From positions 248,001-312,000 of the forward strand of contig NZ_BSOW01000001.1 of the NCBI RefSeq assembly GCF_030160715.1: 64,000 nucleotides of DNA, given 5' to 3'. The notes under the pieces are model-generated. The model was given only the letters and a program-made list of their open reading frames with translations, did no database searches and was not told where the DNA came from. Positions 59,347 through 64,000 of the stretch are shown in pieces; positions within the stretch are counted from its first letter, which is position 1; each line of letters begins with the position of its first letter. Source of the DNA: Bradyrhizobium iriomotense (GTDB lineage: Bacteria > Pseudomonadota > Alphaproteobacteria > Rhizobiales > Xanthobacteraceae). Position numbers and translations under genes: made by a program.

Positions 59347-59580
59347 TCAGTGCGGCTTGCCCAGCACGAATGCGAACGGCAGAACGAAAATCTCGTCGCC
59401 GGCTTCATCGCTGACATGCAAGACCCATTGACGCCAATCTTCCAGGTTGGTCCCTGTCACGAGCGATCGCACCCTGCGGGTGGCCTCTTCGCACGCTTCG
59501 ATCAGATCGGACACGAATGTTCCGCGACGATCCATCAATACGCCACGAGCGTTAGTGCAATGGAAATAGATCTGAGTCAT
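59347..59580 (-). CDS. DUF6894-like small protein
   Basis: 77 residues. MTQIYFHCTNARGVLMDRRGTFVSDLIEACEEATRRVRSLV matches the layout of DUF6894 proteins common in Bradyrhizobium (Y-Y-F-H start, then D-x-x-G, an alpha-helix with E-A and R-R/S). ATG 59578-59580 follows GGAGG seven bases upstream. Function is unknown. Confidence 0.8.
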   Translation of the reverse strand: MTQIYFHCTNARGVLMDRRGTFVSDLIEACEEATRRVRSLVTGTNLEDWRQWVLHVSDEAGDEIFVLPFAFVLGKPH

Positions 59581-59854
59581 GTACGCCTCCTTGCGACATC
59601 TGGGTGAGCAAGCTCGACCCTGCATGTCGGAGTCATACGAGGCGCCGTAGGGATCGTCCGTGATCATGCGCACATGGTACCGCCTCGCGGGACGATGATC
59701 GGTCCGACATCAAATCACGCATATCCAACGTCAGCGTTGAACCAATGGCTTGCTCGCTCGGCAGTGGAAATCTGCGTGGCCGCCGTCTGTCGTACGAGCG
59801 TCCCATCGGGCTTGACCCGCTTGCCGCCGCAGGAAGCGGGCGTATATTGGGTGG

Positions 59855-60334
59855 ATGGCCGTCAGCTCGCCAGATCTGAAAGCGTTCTTGCTCGCCACGC
59901 CGTTTTTCGGTGGCCTCTCAGACGCAAGCCTCGATCTCTTGGTCTCAATGCTGGTCGAGCGCCGCGTCGACGTCGGCTCCACCATCGTAGCGGAAGGGGA
60001 AGCGGGGCGATCGATGTTCATCGTTCACTCCGGCGAGCTCGTAGTGAGCAAGCTCGGGAATTCGGGGCGAGTGGTTCGAATGGCGCGTCTCGAGCCGGGT
60101 GACTTTTTCGGCGAAATGACGCTCATCGAAATGCAGAACCGATCTGCCACCGTCGTCGCGGAGAGCCCGACCGTACTCTACGAGCTCACAGCCGGAAAAC
60201 TCTACGCGTACTACAAGGCCGATATCCACGCCTATGTGATGGTGATGCAGAACATCAACCGAGAGCTTTGTCGGCGGCTGCGTCGCGCTGACAATCGGAT
60301 TACCGAACTGCTGACGCTTCAAGCGAGGAAATGA
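59855..60334 (+). CDS. Stand-alone cyclic-nucleotide-binding-domain protein
   Basis: 159 residues. The Crp/cNMP-binding beta-roll is clear: LKAFLLATPFFGGLSDASLDLLVSMLVERRVDVGSTIVAEGEAGRSMFIVHSGELVVSK, then LEPGDFFGEMTLIEMQNRSATVVAESPTVLYEL. The phosphate-binding cassette GEMTLIEMQNRSATV has Arg-Ser-Ala, as in cNMP-binding members. The C-terminal winged helix of CRP/FNR proteins is missing; a helical tail takes its place. It may thus act as a sensor partner for another protein. The next gene, an N-carbamoylase, begins 58 bp later. Confidence 0.87.
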   Translation: MAVSSPDLKAFLLATPFFGGLSDASLDLLVSMLVERRVDVGSTIVAEGEAGRSMFIVHSGELVVSKLGNSGRVVRMARLEPGDFFGEMTLIEMQNRSATVVAESPTVLYELTAGKLYAYYKADIHAYVMVMQNINRELCRRLRRADNRITELLTLQARK

Positions 60335-60392
60335 CCAGAATCGTGTGATCTTATCCGCGCGCTCGAGCTGGCTCTACAGGCGGCTGGAGGCT

Positions 60393-61379
60393 ATGTTCAA
60401 GCGAATTGAGGATAAGATCGTGGCGCGATTTGTGAACATCGCTGCGGGCCAGCTTGGCCCAGTGGCCAGAAACGAAACGAGGACCGAGGTCGTTGGGCGC
60501 CTGATGACGTTGATGCGTCAGGCAAGCTGCAACGGGTGCGATCTGATCGTCTATCCTGAGCTCGCGCTCACGACCTTCTTTCCGCGCTGGTATATGGATG
60601 ATCAGGCGGAAATCGACGCCTTCTTTGAGCGCGAGATGCCGGGACCTGAGACGCAACCGCTGTTCGACTTGGCCCGAGAGCTCGGCATCGGGTTCTGCAT
60701 CGGCTACGCCGAACTGACGATCGAAAGTGACGTCGTCCGTCGTCACAATACGTCTATTCTTGTAGACAAGAGCGGCGCGATCATTTCGAAGTATCGCAAG
60801 GTCCATTTGCCTGGCCATGCTGAACACGAGCCGTGGCGTCGATTTCAGCATTTGGAGAAGCGCTACTTTCAGCCAGGCTCTGGATTTGGCGTGGTCGACG
60901 CCTTCGGCGGCATAGTCGGCATGGCAATATGCAATGATCGCCGATGGCCCGAGACCTATCGGGTGATGGGACTTCAGGGCGTCGAAATGGTGCTGATCGG
61001 CTACAACACGCCGGTGCATAACCCGCCCGCGCCGGAGCACGACGACCTTTCGCTCTTCCACAATCGTCTGGTCATGCAGGCTGGTGCGTACCAGAATGGC
61101 ACCTGGGTGGTTGGCGTCGCGAAGGCGGGTCTCGAGGAAGGCATCGATCACATCGGCGGGAGCTGCATCGTGGCGCCGTCGGGTCAAATCGTCGCCGCTT
61201 GCACGACGAAGGGTGACGAGATTGCTCTGGCGCGCTGTGATCTCGATTTATGCAATTCCTACAAGCGCACCATTTTCAATTTCGACATTCATCGTCAGCC
61301 CCATGCTTACGAGCTGATCGTTGAACGGAGGGGGCGATACACGATGGCGGACGGATTGCCCGTGCCTTCAAGCAGGTAG
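60393..61379 (+). CDS. N-carbamoyl-D-amino-acid amidohydrolase (carbon-nitrogen hydrolase)
   Basis: 328 residues of the nitrilase superfamily, matching D-carbamoylases throughout. The Glu-Lys-Cys triad is visible in VYPELALTTFFPRWY, KYRKVHLPG and MAICNDRRWPETYRVMGLQG. Further family signatures are EMPGPETQPLFDLARELGIGFCIGYAEL, HNTSILVDKSGAIISKYRK, GYNTPVHNPPAPEHDDLSLFH and NFDIHRQPHAYELI. It hydrolyses N-carbamoyl-D-amino acids, the second step of hydantoin utilisation, so it may complement the hyuAB operon far upstream in this window. ATG 60393 has GGAGG very close; a GTG at 60420 would start nearer to the usual N-terminus (VARFVNIAAGQLGP). Confidence 0.92.
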   Translation: MFKRIEDKIVARFVNIAAGQLGPVARNETRTEVVGRLMTLMRQASCNGCDLIVYPELALTTFFPRWYMDDQAEIDAFFEREMPGPETQPLFDLARELGIGFCIGYAELTIESDVVRRHNTSILVDKSGAIISKYRKVHLPGHAEHEPWRRFQHLEKRYFQPGSGFGVVDAFGGIVGMAICNDRRWPETYRVMGLQGVEMVLIGYNTPVHNPPAPEHDDLSLFHNRLVMQAGAYQNGTWVVGVAKAGLEEGIDHIGGSCIVAPSGQIVAACTTKGDEIALARCDLDLCNSYKRTIFNFDIHRQPHAYELIVERRGRYTMADGLPVPSSR

Positions 61380-61611
61380 CCTGTCCGAATGAGGGCCTGC
61401 GTATCGCCATGAGAGCGGGGGCACGCCCACAACGCCTCGTGAACCTCTGAAGTATGTCCCCGCGAAATTGCACTTGAGATTGCGCCCTGCCGCCAATCGT
61501 GGGGTCGATGCTGGCATACGTTTTGCATCCTAATCGCCTCGGCTCACCATTCGTTTTCCCTGATATCGGCCACAGAAGCTGTTGGCACTACTGACATTAC
61601 CGGGAGGTCTC

Positions 61612-63216
61612 ATGGATCGCAGGACTGTATTGAAGGGATTGGCCAGCGCAGGCGGCATGGCGCTCACGGGCGGGCTTGCGGCGCCAGCTCTTGCCCAGGG
61701 CGCAGCAGCGCGCACGTTGCGCTTTGTGCCGCAGGCCAATCTTGCCAATTTCGACCCGATCTGGGGCACACAGTATGTCGTGCGCAATGCTGCCGCGATG
61801 GTCTGGGACACGCTCTACGGCATCGATTCCTCGTTCCAGCCGCAGCGGCAAATGGTCGAGTCCGAGGAAGTGACGGACGATGGAACGACCTGGACGTTCA
61901 AGCTGCGGCCGGGGCTCAAATTCCACGACGGCGAGCCGGTGCTGAGCAAGGACGTCGTCGCGAGCTTGACGCGCTGGGCAGCGCGCGACCCGATGGGCCT
62001 GATGATCAAGGCGGTCCAGCAGGAGCTCACGGCCGTCGATGACCGTACCTTCAAATGGGTGCTGAAGCAGCCCTTCCCGAAATTGCTCTTCGCGCTGGGC
62101 AAGAACAACGCGCCATGCGCCTTCATCATGCCGGAGCGCGTCGCGCAGACCGACCCGTTCAAGCAGATTTCGGAGTATATCGGCTCCGGTCCGATGAAGT
62201 TCGCCAAGGGCGAGTGGGTCCCTGGCGCGAAAGCCGTGTTCGAGAGATTCGCGGACTATTCACCGCGGCAGGAGAAGCCATCCTGGTTTGCCGGCGGCAA
62301 GCAGGTGATGGTCGATCGCGTCGAGTGGGTGATCATGCCGGATCCGGCAACCGCGGCGGCCGCGTTGCAGAATGGCGAGGTCGACTGGTGGGAGAACCCG
62401 ATCGCGGATCTCGTTCCGGTTCTGAAGAAGAACAAGAACATCAGCGTCGATATCGGCGATCCCCTCGGCAATATCGGCTCGTTCCGCATGAATTTCCTCT
62501 ACCCGCCCTTCAACGACGTCAAGGCGCGGCGCGCGGTGCTGATGGCGCTGAGCCAGGAAGACTACATGCGCGCGATCGTCGGCGACGACAATTCGCTGTG
62601 GAAGTCGCTGCCCGGCTACTTCACGCCGGATACGCCGCTCTACACCGAGATGGGTGGTGAGATCCTGAAGGGCAAGCGCGACTTCGATGCCGCCAAGAAG
62701 CTGCTCGCCGAGAGCGGATATTCCGGCCAGCCGGTGACGTGCCTCGTCGCGCAGGATCAGCCGATCACCAAGGCGATGGGTGACGTGACCGCGGACCTCC
62801 TCAAGAAGCTCGGCATGAATGTTGATTTCGTCGCGACCGATTGGGGGACGGTCGGGGCGCGCCGCGCGCAGAAGACACCGCCGGGACAGGGCGGCTGGAA
62901 CATGTTCCACACCTGGCATGCGGGTGGGGATTGCGTCAATCCGGCTCCCTACACCGCCATTCGCGCCACCGGCGACAAGGCGTGGTTCGGCTGGCCCACC
63001 AGCCCGTCCACCGAAAAGGAGGTCGCGTCGTGGTTCGAGGCCAAGAACCTCGACGAGGAGAAGGCCGCCATCGGTCGTCTCAACAAGGCGGCGATGGATG
63101 ACGTCGTCTACGCGCCGACCGGCTTCTTCCTCAACTACACCGCGTGGCGCAAGAACGTCTCCGGCGTTGCCAAGGGACCGGTGCCCTTGTTCTGGGGCGT
63201 GTCGAAGTCTGCATGA
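61612..63216 (+). CDS. ABC transporter substrate-binding protein, dipeptide/oligopeptide type (SBP_bac_5)
   Basis: Receptor of 534 residues. ATG 61612 with GGGAGG six bases upstream. Tat-like start MDRRTVLKGLASAGGMALTGGLAAPALAQG, where the leading RR may mark twin-arginine export although the second motif residues are atypical. Mature parts: TLRFVPQANLANFDPIWGTQYVVRNAAAMVWDTLYGID, WTFKLRPGLKFHDGEPVLSKDVVASLTRWA, the IGSGPMKFAKGEW segment and the C-terminal dipeptide-type lobe. The DppB-like permease gene starts 18 bp after its stop. Confidence 0.94.
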   Translation: MDRRTVLKGLASAGGMALTGGLAAPALAQGAAARTLRFVPQANLANFDPIWGTQYVVRNAAAMVWDTLYGIDSSFQPQRQMVESEEVTDDGTTWTFKLRPGLKFHDGEPVLSKDVVASLTRWAARDPMGLMIKAVQQELTAVDDRTFKWVLKQPFPKLLFALGKNNAPCAFIMPERVAQTDPFKQISEYIGSGPMKFAKGEWVPGAKAVFERFADYSPRQEKPSWFAGGKQVMVDRVEWVIMPDPATAAAALQNGEVDWWENPIADLVPVLKKNKNISVDIGDPLGNIGSFRMNFLYPPFNDVKARRAVLMALSQEDYMRAIVGDDNSLWKSLPGYFTPDTPLYTEMGGEILKGKRDFDAAKKLLAESGYSGQPVTCLVAQDQPITKAMGDVTADLLKKLGMNVDFVATDWGTVGARRAQKTPPGQGGWNMFHTWHAGGDCVNPAPYTAIRATGDKAWFGWPTSPSTEKEVASWFEAKNLDEEKAAIGRLNKAAMDDVVYAPTGFFLNYTAWRKNVSGVAKGPVPLFWGVSKSA

Positions 63217-63233
63217 TCGTGCGCTGAAGCCAG

Positions 63234-64000
63234 ATGCTCTCCTACATCCTCCGTCGCATCGTCGCGACCTTGCCGGTCATGGCAATCGTCGCGCTGTTCG
63301 TGTTCAGCCTGCTCTACATCGCGCCGGGTGACCCGGCTGTGGTGATCGCGGGCGATCAGGCAAGCCCGGAGGATGTGGAGCGCATCCGCCAGAGCCTCGG
63401 TCTGGACCGGCCGTTCCTGGTCCAGTTCGGCAGCTGGGTCTGGCGCATCCTTCACGGCGATCTCGGCACTTCGATCTTCACCAACCTGCCGGTCTCGACG
63501 ATGATCGGACAGCGTCTCGGACCGACGCTGTCGCTGATGATCGTCACCCTGCTGCTCACGATCGTGGTGGCGGTGCCGCTCGGCGTGGTGGCGGCATGGA
63601 AGGCCGGCAGCCTGATCGACCGCGCCATCATGGGCTTTGCCGTGTTCGGCTTCTCGCTGCCCGTGTTCGTGGTCGGCTACATGCTAGCCTACATCTTCGC
63701 GCTCGAGCTCGAATGGCTGCCGGTGCAGGGCTATACGCCGATGGCGGCAGGTTTCTGGCCGTGGCTCGAGAATTTGATCCTGCCGGCGATCGCGCTCGGC
63801 TGCGTCTATATCGCGCTGGTCGCGCGCATCACGCGCGCCGCCATGCTCGAAGTGTTGCAGCAGGATTATATCCGCACCGCCAAGGCCAAGGGCATGGGGC
63901 AGGGCGGCATCCTGTTCATTCACGGGCTGAAGAACGCGGCGGTGCCGATCGTCACCGTGATCGGGATCGGCATTGCGCTCCTGATCGGCGGTGCGGTCGT
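63234..64000 (+). CDS. ABC transporter permease, DppB/OppB type (partial, runs off right edge)
   Basis: The visible ~255 residues start MLSYILRRIVATLPVMAIVALFVFSLLYIAPGDPA, which is the standard DppB N-terminus, and include SPEDVERIRQSLGLDRPFLVQF and the EAA loop LEVLQQDYIRTAKAKGMGQGGILFIHGLKNAAVPIVT. About five hydrophobic segments are visible. No stop before 64000. Pairs with the receptor gene 18 bp upstream; a DppC-type permease and ATPases are expected beyond the window. Confidence 0.93.
   Translation, partial: MLSYILRRIVATLPVMAIVALFVFSLLYIAPGDPAVVIAGDQASPEDVERIRQSLGLDRPFLVQFGSWVWRILHGDLGTSIFTNLPVSTMIGQRLGPTLSLMIVTLLLTIVVAVPLGVVAAWKAGSLIDRAIMGFAVFGFSLPVFVVGYMLAYIFALELEWLPVQGYTPMAAGFWPWLENLILPAIALGCVYIALVARITRAAMLEVLQQDYIRTAKAKGMGQGGILFIHGLKNAAVPIVTVIGIGIALLIGGAV

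Overview
The window reads as a chromosomal accessory region of a high-GC alphaproteobacterium, most likely Bradyrhizobium or a close relative. The grounds are codon usage, many paralogous ABC transporters for small amides and amino acids, and family types common there (HyuA/HyuB, split PxpABC with biotin carboxylase, SUMF1/caspase-like secreted proteins, DUF6894). No rRNA, tRNA, CRISPR array, phage gene or insertion sequence was recognised.

Region 1 (1-10333, minus strand): a hydantoinase/oxoprolinase pair (HyuA, HyuB) in an operon with a TorT-like periplasmic binding protein and a ribose-type ABC transporter (one ATPase, two permeases; the last permease runs off the left edge). AraC- and LysR-type regulators lie beside it. 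Region 2 (10522-19628, minus): a ten-gene operon with a complete Liv-type ABC transporter, PxpA, a small biotin carrier protein, biotin carboxylase, PxpB and PxpC. It is flanked by two LysR proteins that are clear paralogues. Region 3 (19727-32463): the divergent LysR, an aminotransferase, a Nac-like LysR, a second BCCP-AccC-PxpB-PxpC-(BCCP-like)-PxpA operon, then SDR, polar amino-acid ABC transporter and RraA-like genes. Three copies of ATAAG-N5-CTTAT sit in the promoters of region 3, next to the Nac-like regulator. Regions 1-3 look like three parallel uptake-and-ring-opening or carboxylation modules for cyclic amides or urea-like compounds; the substrates are unknown.

Region 4 (32667-48705): a hydroxamate siderophore locus. 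It encodes an IucD-like lysine N6-hydroxylase, a one-module NRPS (degenerate C, then A, T, TE), an MbtH-like protein, an IucB-like acyltransferase, a MATE exporter, a second GNAT enzyme, a Cys/Met-type PLP enzyme, a frameshifted AraC regulator, a TonB-dependent receptor, an ECF sigma factor, an IroE/Fes-like esterase and an EntD-like phosphopantetheinyl transferase. Together these cover synthesis, export, uptake, iron release and regulation.

Region 5 (48738-59207): secreted or envelope proteins. These are a caspase-like protein, a two-domain DUF4399 protein, a SUMF1/FGE-like protein, and a curli-like amyloid locus. In that locus, three small secreted proteins with 11-residue curlin-type repeats occur as two almost identical 1.45-kb direct copies. 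The copies bracket a protein that joins the same repeats to an outer-membrane beta-barrel, and a patatin-like lipase. Region 6 (59347-64000): DUF6894 protein, a stand-alone cyclic-nucleotide-binding protein, an N-carbamoyl-D-amino-acid amidohydrolase and the start of a dipeptide-type ABC transporter whose permease runs off the right edge.
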